Counted from the first letter of the stretch, positions 1-8,685 are shown. The stretch is 64,000 nucleotides of DNA from JALZUR01 sp965205365 (GCA_965205365.1 CBDBGT010000013.1:186001-250000); one strand, 5' to 3'. Notes: generated from the sequence alone by a model not told the origin. Made by a program: numbers and translations.

Positions 1-671
1 AAAATGGTATCCAGCTAACAAAGCTTGGAGAAGAATTTAAACAACGCTCTCACCACCTGTTATATGAGTGGGAACAGGCCGAAAACTTAGCCGATCCTGA
101 ATTAGGTCTTATTCAAAGCAACTATACCTTTGCAATTCACCCCTCTGTCGCACTTTACACTGTTGAACCTTTTATACCAAAACTTCAAGTTGATTTTCCA
201 GCACTTGATTATACTTTTATTCATGGCCTTTCAAGGGAAATGACCCAAAAAGTAATTAACTGGGAAGCAGACTTTGGCATCGTTGTTAACCCTATAAAGC
301 ACCCTGATCTCGTTATTAGAAAATTATGCAATGACGAAGTCACAATTTTTTATGCCAAAAATACACAAGATAAACTTATCTATGACCAAAATCTTGCTCA
401 ATCACAATATATACTTAACAAAATTGGCAAGAAAACACCTTTTAAAGGCGTGCTTAACTCTACTAACCTTGAGGTTGTGGCAAAATTCACATCTCTAGGC
501 CTTGGCTACGGCCTTTTACCAACAAGAGTGGCTTCTCAATATAAGCACCTGAAAAAATACAAGAACGCTCCAGTATTTAAAGATGAAATCTGTTTAATAT
601 ACAGACCTGAAAAACACAACAATCCGGTTAGTAGAAAAATTATTCAAAATATCAAGTCATCTAAGTTTTAA
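1..671 (+). CDS. LysR-family transcriptional regulator, 5' end outside window
   Basis: The frame is open from base 3, well before the first ATG at 240, so the gene begins upstream of the window. The first visible residues (NGIQLTKLGEEF) match the end of a LysR winged-helix DNA-binding domain, where LT.xGE.F is typical. The rest is an effector-binding domain; the segment FTSLGLGYGLLPTRVA is the usual pattern near its C-terminus. LysR proteins bind DNA in the cytoplasm and respond to a small molecule; the ligand cannot be inferred here. The gene next door on the other strand is a truncated member of the same family. Only the N-terminal part is missing, because of the window edge. Confidence 0.85.
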   Translation, partial: NGIQLTKLGEEFKQRSHHLLYEWEQAENLADPELGLIQSNYTFAIHPSVALYTVEPFIPKLQVDFPALDYTFIHGLSREMTQKVINWEADFGIVVNPIKHPDLVIRKLCNDEVTIFYAKNTQDKLIYDQNLAQSQYILNKIGKKTPFKGVLNSTNLEVVAKFTSLGLGYGLLPTRVASQYKHLKKYKNAPVFKDEICLIYRPEKHNNPVSRKIIQNIKSSKF

Positions 672-802
672 AGACAATTCAACAGTGAAATTTATATCAA
701 TTTTAATCTTATTTATTAACAGTTATACTCAAGTAAAAAATCTACCTTAAAAAGATTTGAATGAAAAATAAGATTTAAGTGTTAAATATATGTACAAAAA
801 AT

Positions 803-1075
803 TTATGAACTCATATCCCTCACTGCATCATTGGCTGAATTTAAAAATAAATTCATCAACGATTGAGTAAGTTCAAGGTCATTTCTATAAGAAAGAAAAA
901 AGCGATGTTGTCCAAAATATTTCTTTGCAGTGCCCTCAAGTCGAACTTCTCTTAAAGATTTTCCGTAGCTGATAGCCACTTTTTTAGGAAGAATTCCCAA
1001 GCCGTAGCCTCTTTTTACAAACTCAGCTATAACTTCAAAGGAATCTAGATCAAAAATTTCTTTAATTGGAAACAT
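803..1075 (-). pseudogene. LysR-family regulator, C-terminal fragment
   Basis: Ninety residues that match only the last third of a LysR effector-binding domain: FDLDSFEVIAEFVKRGYGLGILPKKVA is the conserved segment and is similar to the same region of the LysR gene at the window start. There is no DNA-binding domain. The frame stays open upstream but runs into sequence that belongs, on the other strand, to the next gene fragment, so the gene was cut at about 1090 and joined to foreign sequence. It is probably non-functional. Confidence 0.7.
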
Positions 1076-1103
1076 TGAACTTCTCTTTAAAAGGGTTGCT
1101 TGG

Positions 1104-1430
1104 GTGGCTACAGGTAGCGGAGTAGGGCCTTGTCTACCTCATTTACTTGATCAAAAGGTTCCATCACAGCTAATCTGGTCCACAAAAAGCCCTAGAAAAA
1201 CATATGGTGATGAATTAGTTGATGAAATTCTTAAGGCCCAACCAAATACAATCATTTGGGACACCACAAAATTAGGCCGCCCTGATTTAGTAAATTTAGC
1301 ATTAAAAGCCTATAAAGAATTTAATGCAGAAGCGGTTATTATCATTTCAAATAAGAAACTAACGCTTCATGTAAATTACGAACTAGAAAGCAGAGGTATA
1401 CCCTGCTTTGGAGCAATCTGGGATTCTTAA
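1104..1430 (+). pseudogene. C-terminal stub of a large TmpA-like membrane protein
   Basis: The 108 residues begin abruptly with VATGSGVGPCLPHLL and continue with WSTKSPRKTYGD, IIWDTTKLGRPDLV, AVIIISNKKLT and a terminal GIPCFGAIWDS. From memory this pattern matches the C-terminal ferric-reductase-like nucleotide-binding part of large TmpA-like integral membrane proteins, some fused to AMP-binding domains. Everything N-terminal of the first glycine-rich loop is missing. The frame is open to about 1086, where it meets the truncated LysR gene, so a deletion has fused the two remnants. A crotonase follows after 14 bases and may once have shared its operon. The family assignment is by recall. Confidence 0.5.
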
Positions 1431-1444
1431 AATATGGAGAAAAA

Positions 1445-2224
1445 ATGCACTTTCATAATTTAAAAATTAAAATTGAAAATAAAATTGTAACAATTGTTTT
1501 AAACCATCCTAAAAAATTAAATATTCTCTCTAAAAATCTTTTGTTAGAACTTCGTGAATATTTATCTACTTTAAAAAAGTTAACAAAAGATATTCGAGGT
1601 ATGGTTTTAATAGGCGCTGGGAACAAAGCCTTCTCAACTGGTGGTGATATCAAACTAATGAATGAATTGGACCAGCAGGGTGGAGAAGAACTCTCAAATT
1701 TAGCTCAAAGTGTAACCCTAATAATAGAAAATTTACCTATTCCAGTAATTGCATGTGTTGATGGCTTTGCTCTTGGTGGAGGGTGTGAACTGGCTATGAG
1801 CTGTGATTTTATCTATGCTACGAAGACATCACAGTTTGGACAACCAGAAGTTAAAATTGGATTAATACCTGGATTTGGTGGAAATATTCGCCTAATGCGA
1901 CTTGTTGGACCAACTATGGCCAGGGAGTTATTATATACAGGAAGGCAAATTCTAGCCGAAGAAGCGCAAAGAATAGGGCTTATAAATCAAGTCTTTAATA
2001 CTCGCCAAGAGCTTCTTAATGCAACTACCAGCACCATGAATGAGATAAGTAGAAACTCTCAGTATTCAATAGCAACGGCAAAAAAGCTCTCACAAAGTAT
2101 TACATCTCAACCTACAAAAACTGCTCTTACACTTGAGAAAAAAGCATATGGTGGTCTTTTTGACCACTCAGACAAAACTGAGGGTATTCAAGCCTTTCTA
2201 AAAAAGCGCCTACCAAATTTTTAA
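1445..2224 (+). CDS. Enoyl-CoA hydratase/isomerase (crotonase) family protein
   Basis: A complete 259-residue crotonase-fold protein, the usual family length. The oxyanion-hole segments are present: AFSTGGDIK near residue 63 and FALGGGCELAMSCDF near 108. Both catalytic glutamates of true hydratases are kept, E115 in GGGCE and E135 in GQPE, with the same 20-residue spacing as E144/E164 of rat mitochondrial hydratase. It should therefore hydrate 2-enoyl-CoA in fatty-acid or amino-acid breakdown; the exact substrate is unknown. A GGAG ribosome site lies just before the ATG. It stands alone after gene remnants, so its former operon may be lost. Confidence 0.85.
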   Translation: MHFHNLKIKIENKIVTIVLNHPKKLNILSKNLLLELREYLSTLKKLTKDIRGMVLIGAGNKAFSTGGDIKLMNELDQQGGEELSNLAQSVTLIIENLPIPVIACVDGFALGGGCELAMSCDFIYATKTSQFGQPEVKIGLIPGFGGNIRLMRLVGPTMARELLYTGRQILAEEAQRIGLINQVFNTRQELLNATTSTMNEISRNSQYSIATAKKLSQSITSQPTKTALTLEKKAYGGLFDHSDKTEGIQAFLKKRLPNF

Positions 2225-2686
2225 AGAGCACAAGGCTCAATCTATAAATCTGCACTCTTTATTTTCTAACCCCTCTAGAGACATAGGTTATGAATTTAAA
2301 AATATTTTCTCAACTAAAATTTAAAGGATTATTTAATAGAATTGATACAACCTGCTTTCTATTATGTTTAATAGGTGAGTTCAAAAAAGCTTTTACTAAC
2401 TCTAAACCTCTACTCAAACCTCCTTCTCCATTCCCTATTCTGTGCATAACATCAGTTACTAAAGTCTAAATTCAGTTTGAATATTAAAAAACTATTTTTT
2501 TTAATTCATACGGTTAGATAGAGTATTAGCATTGAGTTTATACGGTATAAAATAACGGGGCATTCATATAAATAAAATCATTCAATTACTGTTCACTACA
2601 ATTACCGTATTGAGTTTAGCTGCTTGTGAATCTAGTACGCCGTGCCATTAATTTTTAATATTTCTGTATATCTTTTCAAATTTATC
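2225..2686. other. Gene-free stretch with a lipoprotein-signal relic
   Basis: I see no intact gene here. One short frame, about 2568-2651 on the plus strand, reads INKIIQLLFTTITVLSLAAC then ESSTPCH and a stop. This looks like a lipoprotein signal peptide with a lipobox ending in cysteine, but there is no standard start codon and only seven residues follow the cysteine. It may be a decayed small lipoprotein. Confidence 0.4.
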
Positions 2687-2689
2687 TCA

Positions 2690-2875
2690 AGCCTTCCAAA
2701 CATTCACCTCAGCCACCATAGAAGAGGCCTCTACAAAAATGAAAGCTCCTCCAACATAGCCCCCATTTTTTATAGAATCTGTAATTTCATTAAAGAGCAG
2801 TCTCAACTTTTCAAAGCTTATTCTTTTTCTTAGTCTTCCATAATAACTATGATGGGGGGGGGCTCCCTCCTCCAT
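2690..2875 (-). pseudogene. Transposase N-terminal relic (IS1182/IS5-like), with a 9-G tract
   Basis: The minus-strand frame contains HHSYYGRLRKRISFEKLRLLF followed by GGAFIFVEASS and NVWKA then a stop. This resembles the segment of IS1182/IS5-type transposases that runs into the first catalytic aspartate (usually FTFVDASS); here the aspartate is replaced by glutamate and the reading frame ends shortly after. A run of nine G (2854-2862) lies at the 5' side of the relic. The rest of the transposase is absent. Assignment is from motif memory. Confidence 0.4.
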
Positions 2876-2970
2876 ACCATAACAACAGAACCACTTAGCC
2901 GTATTGTTTTCTTGGAAGATACTTTTCTAACTAGCGGTCAGACAGATTCTCCCAGTATAATTTTTTTAAT

Positions 2971-4053
2971 TTACTCATTTGAAAAATCAATTTTAAAATC
3001 TTTATCTGGAATTAATAAAAGTCGGCTCCACTGTTCTTGAAGCTCTCCTCTACTCGGCTCTGCGCCTTCAAAAACGATATAAGCTTCTTTCCAGTTTTCT
3101 AATTGCTGAATACGAATTTTAGTGGGATTAAAAGTCTCACGCTGCAACGCTTCAATTCTTTGTTCAGAGGTAAACTTGCTAAGAATACTATATTTCATCA
3201 TTGGGTATGACTCAAATAAAATAAAAAGACTAAAAACAGTAAAAGCTGCTACGTAAGATCTTCTTATAGCTCCCCAATATAGGTAGAATTGGCCTGGGAC
3301 AGAATATAAATTTTTTAACTCACTTTTAACACTTGCTAAGCCAAACTTCCGTATCCGTTCAATGATAGTATTTGGTATTGAAATACCACTATTGGCCTCA
3401 AGTTTTGGAACATGAACAGGTATCCCTAAATAAAATAGAGCTGCGGAATTAATACTTGCACTTATAAGTAACCGTTGAATATTCCTATATTCCTCTATTT
3501 TAGCTCTTATGTTTTCAATTTTAGTACCGCTTTTTACGATGCCCATTTCAATCATTGCACCAGTCACTGTATTGTTAATAAAGGCTTGATCAATTCTAGT
3601 TTGTGCTATCTTGTTACTTTTTTCTTGTATAAATTGAGAAATGGATAAATTAATTCCACGGTTTCCCGTATTATGAATTTTTTGTGATAAAAGATAGAGC
3701 TTTTGTAGAGTTTTTTGAGCCGTTCGTTTAGATGGTGAAGAGTACAGTTGATCTATAAAGTGGATTATTTTAGTCTTGTCTTTTGATTGTGCTGATTCGT
3801 AGCTGGCCTTTAGTGAAAAAACATCCCAACCAAGGTTGGATATGAACTGGTCAAAAGTTTCGACTTTTTCTAAAGCAAGTAGACGGCTGTCTATGTAATC
3901 AACACCTGTACGTGACTCAGCAGTTAATAATTTTTGATTTTGAGTGTGCTCTTTGACTCTTAGAAAAGCGCTACAGCTAGACTGTGCGTAGGTAATATTC
4001 GTAAATATTAGAATATTAAAACTTAATAATATATAGATAAAATAAGGCCTCAT
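2971..4053 (-). CDS. Exported protein of unknown function
   Basis: A 360-residue protein that I do not recognise. The chosen start, ATG at 4053, gives a clear signal peptide (RPYFIYILLSFNILIFTNITYA) with a likely cut before QSSC. A longer frame exists to 4170, but its first 39 residues are insertion-sequence DNA read backwards. The mature part is mostly helical, with one probable membrane segment near the C-terminus (AAFTVFSLFILFESYP). An ISL3 element begins 16 bases upstream of the ATG and has separated the gene from its native promoter and ribosome site, so expression may be lost or driven by the element. The divergent neighbour beyond the element is also an exported unknown, also hit by an insertion. 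Confidence 0.55.
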   Translation of the reverse strand: MRPYFIYILLSFNILIFTNITYAQSSCSAFLRVKEHTQNQKLLTAESRTGVDYIDSRLLALEKVETFDQFISNLGWDVFSLKASYESAQSKDKTKIIHFIDQLYSSPSKRTAQKTLQKLYLLSQKIHNTGNRGINLSISQFIQEKSNKIAQTRIDQAFINNTVTGAMIEMGIVKSGTKIENIRAKIEEYRNIQRLLISASINSAALFYLGIPVHVPKLEANSGISIPNTIIERIRKFGLASVKSELKNLYSVPGQFYLYWGAIRRSYVAAFTVFSLFILFESYPMMKYSILSKFTSEQRIEALQRETFNPTKIRIQQLENWKEAYIVFEGAEPSRGELQEQWSRLLLIPDKDFKIDFSNE

Positions 4054-4069
4054 ACAAATACTACAGCAA

Positions 4070-5551
4070 GCCTCTCCGTTATCTAGAAGGGTGTAGTTTG
4101 TGCCAATCTCATTTGAGGTGGCCAGTACCAACTTGAAGTATTGATGTAATTTGAGTTTAAAAGTCCACATCGCTGCAGTATTTTGTGCATAAATGACTCT
4201 GGGTTTGTGTAACCATAGCCCATCCTTCTAAGCACTTTAATCTTGTTGTTTAAGCCTTCACTTACTGCTGTTGTGAGCCCAGACATAATATATCCTTCAA
4301 TGTAACCTCTGTACTTTCTTAAGGTTTTTGCAAATTTCAAAAAGGGCTTTAATTTTGACTCTCTTGCATATCGGTACCAAAGAACCAGAGCTTTTCTAAA
4401 GTCTTTTACATTCTTTTGATCTAAAACTTTATGGAAGTGCTCAACTAAAACTGAAGCTTTAAAAATGTTCTTATTCACATCTAAAAGCCTCTCTAATTTA
4501 GTAAAATCTCCTTTAGATAAATTCTTCTCACGCTCCACTAAAATATATCTTTTATGAGGTGCTAGCACATCCATTAAAAACTTATCTTCATTTTCTTTAG
4601 CTTTTTTAAACTCAAATTTTCTCACATCATCAAAAAAATTATTTAGCCCTTCTGCAACATGGAACCTATCAACACAGACCTTAGCATTCTCACATTTACC
4701 TATCACAGCCTCAATAAAAGCATCATGCATATCAACTGCAAAAAACTTGATCTTATCTAGCTGCTCTTTTGTTAATACCTTTAAACAATTAAGTAAGCTT
4801 GAACCCTTTCTGCCCATTGCATTTGAGAGCACCTTTCTCATCTTCGTACAGACTAAATTTGTGATGAACTTAATCGTATTCTTGTCACAAGACTTCTTTC
4901 CAAAAATAGTTCTAAAGTGCACCTCATCAGATGACATCTGCTCTAAATCTAACTTTCTTTCAGCATAGCTTAAAAGAGGTTTTATTTGCTTCATCCGGTA
5001 CTGATCCAAATTCCACACAGTCTTGGGGTTCATTCTTAAAATTCTAGCAACTGACTCACAAGTCATCTCTTCACAAAGACGTCCTGCTTTTTCTACAAGT
5101 GAGTAAGTTAAGTTTTCAAAATTAGGGTGAGTAAAATCAACACCAGCTGATCTGACTTTATCATCACACATTAAGCAGTGCCCTCGAAGCTGTTTTAAGT
5201 AAATCCACACCTCTTCATATGAGCCTATTGGAGAAGCTTTAATTTTTCGAAGCTTCCACTCATGGACATGAGATATTTGGCAGCCACATTGATTACAGCC
5301 TACATTTTCACGATCTTGTTTTGCGTAAAGGACTAGTTTTAACTCTTTATCACAAGCCTCCCAGTTTTCTAATTTTACACCTTGAAGACCTAGTGATTTT
5401 ACGATTAACTTTTCAAATAGCTCCATTTAATCCTCCGACAATTTAGTTTATTTAGTAACCAAATTTTAATTGTGTGGAGGGAGCTTGTTTATCTTTTTCA
5501 GGACTTTAGGCTTGTTGGCATGGATCACACCCTTCTAGATAACGGTGAACC
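4070..5551 (-). mobile_element. ISL3-family insertion sequence, complete
   Basis: The element carries one transposase gene and has imperfect terminal inverted repeats. Read outside-in, the left end is GCCTCTCCGTTATCTAG and the right end GGTTCACCGTTATCTAG, both followed by AAGGGTGT. It is flanked by the direct repeat CTACAGCAA at 4061-4069 and 5552-5560. ISL3 elements usually make an 8-bp target duplication, which fits within this 9-bp repeat. The intact ends, duplication and full-length transposase suggest a recent insertion. Confidence 0.8.
4083..5426 (-). CDS. ISL3-family transposase
   Basis: A 447-residue transposase. The N-terminal part has paired cysteines typical of the ISL3 zinc-binding region (CNQCGC near residue 44 and HCLMC near 83). 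The central part has the DDE-type catalytic segments, including FFAVDMHDAF and CVDRFHVAEGLNNFF, and the C-terminal TTAVSEGLNNKIKVLRRMGYGY holds the conserved family ending with the catalytic glutamate. The length is normal for the family and I see no frameshift. It catalyses movement of the surrounding element. Confidence 0.9.
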   Translation of the reverse strand: MELFEKLIVKSLGLQGVKLENWEACDKELKLVLYAKQDRENVGCNQCGCQISHVHEWKLRKIKASPIGSYEEVWIYLKQLRGHCLMCDDKVRSAGVDFTHPNFENLTYSLVEKAGRLCEEMTCESVARILRMNPKTVWNLDQYRMKQIKPLLSYAERKLDLEQMSSDEVHFRTIFGKKSCDKNTIKFITNLVCTKMRKVLSNAMGRKGSSLLNCLKVLTKEQLDKIKFFAVDMHDAFIEAVIGKCENAKVCVDRFHVAEGLNNFFDDVRKFEFKKAKENEDKFLMDVLAPHKRYILVEREKNLSKGDFTKLERLLDVNKNIFKASVLVEHFHKVLDQKNVKDFRKALVLWYRYARESKLKPFLKFAKTLRKYRGYIEGYIMSGLTTAVSEGLNNKIKVLRRMGYGYTNPESFMHKILQRCGLLNSNYINTSSWYWPPQMRLAQTTPF

Positions 5552-5700
5552 CTACAGCAAAATCTATTCCTAAGCGATAATTGTCTTCTGTTAAGCAATT
5601 TGACAGTTGATTTGATCATTAAGGTGTTTATCGCTCCGAAAACCTGGCATGCTAACTGCATTTAAATATGGGTCATAACTTAAAACATATAGGAGGATTT

Positions 5701-5964
5701 ATGATGAATATAATTTCAAAAATTACAGTGGCGTTTCTTTTTCTTTGGGGCCAATTAGCAATGGCAACACCTCAGGAGCAGATTTTGCAAAACATAATGA
5801 AAACAATTAGCGCCAAAGTAGGTGGTATTGTTGCCAATGGTGCTGTTATTAAGACTGCAAAAGGAGAAAGTCTTTCAGTTAAAAGCCTTCTATCTGGAAA
5901 CATTAAGAGTTTTCCTGACTTCGACACAACACGGCGCATAAAGCTAATAAAATCAAGTGCTTAG
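5701..5964 (+). pseudogene. Exported protein, N-terminal fragment cut by IS1634-family element
   Basis: Start chosen at ATG 5701 because AGGAGG lies at 5691-5696. The product opens with a signal peptide (NIISKITVAFLFLWGQLAMA) and continues for about 50 mature residues to KSF, after which the frame enters the insertion sequence and stops. The native continuation, DVFLNDGSV and onward, is found at 7920 in the same frame. Without the insertion the protein would be 218 residues. I do not recognise the family. Confidence 0.75.
5774..5913 (+). repeat. 140-bp target-site duplication, left copy
   Basis: These 140 bases are repeated, with no mismatch that I could find, at 7780-7919. The two copies abut the two ends of the IS1634-family element. 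IS1634 elements are known to make unusually long and variable target duplications, so this is best read as a target-site duplication and not as an older gene duplication. Confidence 0.85.
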
Positions 5965-7779
5965 ATTTTGCTGGGGTCACTACATTTGCTCTTTAACTAG
6001 GCGAATACAGTCCTTTCTCTTAAGGTTTAAAACTTGGTAAATTTTCTTTAAAACAGGAGTAGTCTTAGATACAAGCTCATAAAATCGCCCCGTACTAGAG
6101 TCTTTTAAAACACTGTACTCATCTCTATTTAACTCCTCTTTAAGATCTAAAAAACTAAACTCTAATTGGTTTTCCTTAATAAGCTTATTTACTCTACAAA
6201 CAATTGCATATGCTAGAAAACAAATTCCAATATGAGCCTTAATCCTCTCAGACTTCCAATGAAAAATAGGTCGCATCTTTAAATCTGTCTTACTTATTCT
6301 AAACGCTTGTTCTATTTTCCACAGCCCTCTATAACGCTCTAAAACTTCAGCTGCAGACTTGTCTTCAAGATTTGTAATGACACCATGAAAACCATCCCAC
6401 TGAGCGTCTCTACTAATCTTACACTTATCAACCTCTACATCCCCCTTAAAAGACTTAAGGTACTTTTTCGTTCCATAATTAGTTATAAGGTCACTTGCTT
6501 TAAGTTTTCCATCTTTGGCTTTCTTTAAAAGACGAACAATTATCTTTTCCCGGTCAAATGCATCTTTATAAGCTCTTTTATTAGAATACCCAACAACAAG
6601 CCTTCTTTTCTTGTGCTCAAACTCTCTAACCCACTGCAGTTCATTGCTCACCACATGGGGTTTAAAGTTTTTATGACAGATTTCTTCTTTTAAATTCTTT
6701 GGTAAAGATTTTAACTTAGCCCCCACAATATAATGAATGTTTTCAGCTTCTAGTAAAACTAAGTTTGCCTCATTAAACATACCTCTATCAGCCACAAGGG
6801 TAACTTGATTTACATTAAAACGGGTTTTTAAGTTTTTAACTATCTCTATTAATGTGTTGCCCTCATAAGTGTTGCCAGGAAAAAGCTCATAAGTTACTGG
6901 GTGTCCCTGTGAGTTTGTAACCAAGGCGAGAACAACTTGAGTTTCTTTAAACTTAGCATCCTTACTAAAACCATTGGCTCTAAGTTCATCTGAAGTAAAG
7001 CTTTCAAAATATAGCGTTGTGACATCAAAGAACATAACGTCAACCTGGTCATTAAAAAGGTTTAGAGTGGAATTTAAGACTTTTGATTTTAGTCTTTCTT
7101 CGTTTAGAAAAACTCTGTCCATCATACGGTATATCTTATGAAGAGGAAGGGGTTTTGAGAAAACTTTTTTTAAGCTATCTGCTGTTTTTCTTTTACTCTG
7201 CGGCCTAGAGATTCTTGCTAAAACACAATCTTGAAGAATAGAGTTCCACTCATCATCTTTTTTTGTGTTTTTTATGATATCGTTAAAGTTCATTTGATTA
7301 TAAACTTTGCCTAAAACTGTGTGAATGCCTTGGTTAACACGACCTTGCTCAGATAGATTCTTTATATCCACTAGCTCTGGGTTTCTTGTGCTGGCTTTTT
7401 TTGTGCAAGTCGTGGAGTGCACAGTTTCTTCCATTCCAGGAAGGGCTGGGTTTCTTGTGTTTTTTAGCTCTATTATTAAGTCCTGTGCTGCTTTCTTAAT
7501 AATGGCTATTTCTCTTGCATCCTTGTGTTGTCCCAGAGTTCTAATGACTTTTTGAATAACTTTATTTTTTACTCGAGTAGATTCAACTATTCTAATTGAA
7601 ACACTTCCGTTTGGTTTTTTTACTTCTCGAATAAACATGGCTATTAAAATTACTAGCCTAAAAATACTTGTAAAGAAAAAAAAGGGGTCACTACATTTTG
7701 AGTTTTAGACTTTTTAACCTTCTCTGGTGCGTATATTTGAACTCAAGAGGGGCTTTTTAACAGGAGTGTCGAAGTCAGG
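5914..7779 (-). mobile_element. IS1634-family insertion sequence, complete
   Basis: The element is bounded by a perfect 14-bp inverted repeat, CCTGACTTCGACAC at 5914-5927 and its complement at 7766-7779. It carries one transposase gene on the minus strand. A 15-base direct repeat, GGGGTCACTACATTT, occurs near each end (5973 and 7685). Perfect 140-bp direct repeats flank the element. The identity of those repeats means the insertion is recent. Confidence 0.85.
5980..7638 (-). CDS. IS1634-family transposase
   Basis: A 552-residue IS4-superfamily transposase of the IS1634 type. Catalytic DDE segments are visible: VMFFDVTTLYFES (first aspartate, near residue 205), LVADRGMF (second aspartate, near 285) and the YREK-like RYRGLWKIEQAFRISKTDL (glutamate, near 448). 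The N-terminus VKKPNGSVSIRIVES matches the usual family opening. The length is normal and no stop or shift interrupts it, so it is probably active. Confidence 0.88.
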   Translation of the reverse strand: MFIREVKKPNGSVSIRIVESTRVKNKVIQKVIRTLGQHKDAREIAIIKKAAQDLIIELKNTRNPALPGMEETVHSTTCTKKASTRNPELVDIKNLSEQGRVNQGIHTVLGKVYNQMNFNDIIKNTKKDDEWNSILQDCVLARISRPQSKRKTADSLKKVFSKPLPLHKIYRMMDRVFLNEERLKSKVLNSTLNLFNDQVDVMFFDVTTLYFESFTSDELRANGFSKDAKFKETQVVLALVTNSQGHPVTYELFPGNTYEGNTLIEIVKNLKTRFNVNQVTLVADRGMFNEANLVLLEAENIHYIVGAKLKSLPKNLKEEICHKNFKPHVVSNELQWVREFEHKKRRLVVGYSNKRAYKDAFDREKIIVRLLKKAKDGKLKASDLITNYGTKKYLKSFKGDVEVDKCKISRDAQWDGFHGVITNLEDKSAAEVLERYRGLWKIEQAFRISKTDLKMRPIFHWKSERIKAHIGICFLAYAIVCRVNKLIKENQLEFSFLDLKEELNRDEYSVLKDSSTGRFYELVSKTTPVLKKIYQVLNLKRKDCIRLVKEQM

Positions 7780-7919
7780 AGGAGCAGATTTTGCAAAACA
7801 TAATGAAAACAATTAGCGCCAAAGTAGGTGGTATTGTTGCCAATGGTGCTGTTATTAAGACTGCAAAAGGAGAAAGTCTTTCAGTTAAAAGCCTTCTATC
7901 TGGAAACATTAAGAGTTTT
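7780..7919 (+). repeat. 140-bp target-site duplication, right copy
   Basis: Identical to 5774-5913. It recreates codons 25-71 of the interrupted exported protein in the correct frame, so recombination between the two copies would remove the element and restore the gene exactly. Confidence 0.85.
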
Positions 7920-8363
7920 GATGTGTTTTTAAATGATGGTTCAGTTCTGCCTCAAGATGCTTACTTAAGATTCTCTTCATTAAGCTCTAATAAAATTGCA
8001 GTGCAAGCAAGAGAAACTGCTTCTGACGAACCAATAGATCAAACTCTCATTACCATTGATCCTAATAAAAGCGTAGAAGAGAATAAGTTAAAAATTTTGC
8101 AGACAGTAAAAACATTCTCTAGATCAATTGAGCAAGCTCTTGCAAGCAAGAATAGTACTTACAAAAATAGAATACCTGCAAGTGCCGGCTTTGATTTATT
8201 TAACGTAATTCTACTTATGGTCACTATAACACTAGCAGCCACATTTGTACCAAAATGCTTAAAAGGTGGTACATCCAACTGCGCAATACTTGGACTGTAC
8301 ATAGGTTTGGCAGTTATGTTCAGAGGCTTTATTTGTATCGAAAGTTCTAAAAGAACAAATTAA
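7803..8363 (+). pseudogene. Exported/membrane protein, C-terminal fragment after IS1634-family element
   Basis: This is the rest of the gene that begins at 5701. It starts inside the duplicated 140 bases and has no signal peptide of its own; TTG 7791 or ATG 7803 could start translation, but no convincing ribosome site is seen. The C-terminal part has two probable membrane segments (FDLFNVILLMVTITLAATFV and ILGLYIGLAVMFRGFI). Function unknown. Two transmembrane helices after a soluble exported domain suggest an inner-membrane protein facing the periplasm; that is inference. Confidence 0.65.
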
Positions 8364-8380
8364 AGACACTGATTTGAATT

Positions 8381-8403
8381 AAAAATGTGTCCGTCTTGAC
8401 ACA
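8381..8403 (-). terminator. Rho-independent terminator of the tRNA pair
   Basis: On the minus strand a 6-bp hairpin (TGTGTC, loop AAGACG, GACACA) is followed directly by TTTTT. It lies 25 bases past the 3' end of tRNA-Glu and 18 bases past the convergent gene fragment. The T-run follows the hairpin only on the minus strand, so it should end the tRNA transcript. Confidence 0.55.
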
Positions 8404-8428
8404 CCTGTAAAAAAGCAAACGTTTAAAA

Positions 8429-8504
8429 TGGCGTTCCCTACGGGAGTCGAACCCGTGTCTCACCCGTGAAAGGGGCGTGTCCTGGGCCTCTAGACGAAGG
8501 GAAC
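8429..8504 (-). tRNA. tRNA-Glu (anticodon TTC)
   Basis: The minus strand reads GTTCCCTTCGTCTAGAGGCC at the 5' end, closely matching bacterial tRNA-Glu. The anticodon loop is CTTTCAC, the T-arm contains GGTTCGACTCC, the acceptor stem GTTCCCT pairs with AGGGAAC, and the 3' CCA is encoded. It is 76 nt and follows tRNA-Lys in the same transcript. Confidence 0.95.
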
Positions 8505-8554
8505 AAGACAAAGTGTATTTTCATAAAAATCACACACTCTAAATTTTTAAAAAA

Positions 8555-8630
8555 TGGTGACCCGTCATGGGCTCGAACCATGGACCCTCTCCTTAAAAGG
8601 GAGATGCTCTACCAACTGAGCTAACGGATC
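8555..8630 (-). tRNA. tRNA-Lys (anticodon TTT)
   Basis: The minus strand has the D-arm TTAGCTCAGTTGGTAGAGCA, the anticodon loop CTTTTAA and the T-arm GGTTCGAGCC typical of bacterial tRNA-Lys. The acceptor stem ends pair (GATCCGT with ACGGGTC, allowing wobble and one weak pair), and the 3' CCA is encoded. It is 76 nt. Fifty bases separate it from tRNA-Glu. Confidence 0.95.
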
Positions 8631-8643
8631 ATCCAAAAAAGAA

Positions 8644-8672
8644 AAACTAATTTCTAAAACTAATTCCGTCAA
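8644..8672 (-). promoter_or_regulatory. Probable sigma-70 promoter for the tRNA pair
   Basis: On the minus strand TTGACG (8667-8672) is followed, after 17 bases, by TAGTTT (8644-8649), 13 bases before the tRNA-Lys 5' end. The -35 box is good and the -10 box is weak. Confidence 0.4.
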
Positions 8673-8685
8673 CATTAAATAAGAT

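Noticed and set aside
2642..3040. Two short plus-strand reading frames.
   Set aside because: They have no ribosome site and oppose a recognisable transposase relic and the end of a real gene.
4054..4170. N-terminal extension of the exported protein at 2971.
   Set aside because: These codons are the end of the ISL3 element read on the same strand; the signal peptide starts at 4053.
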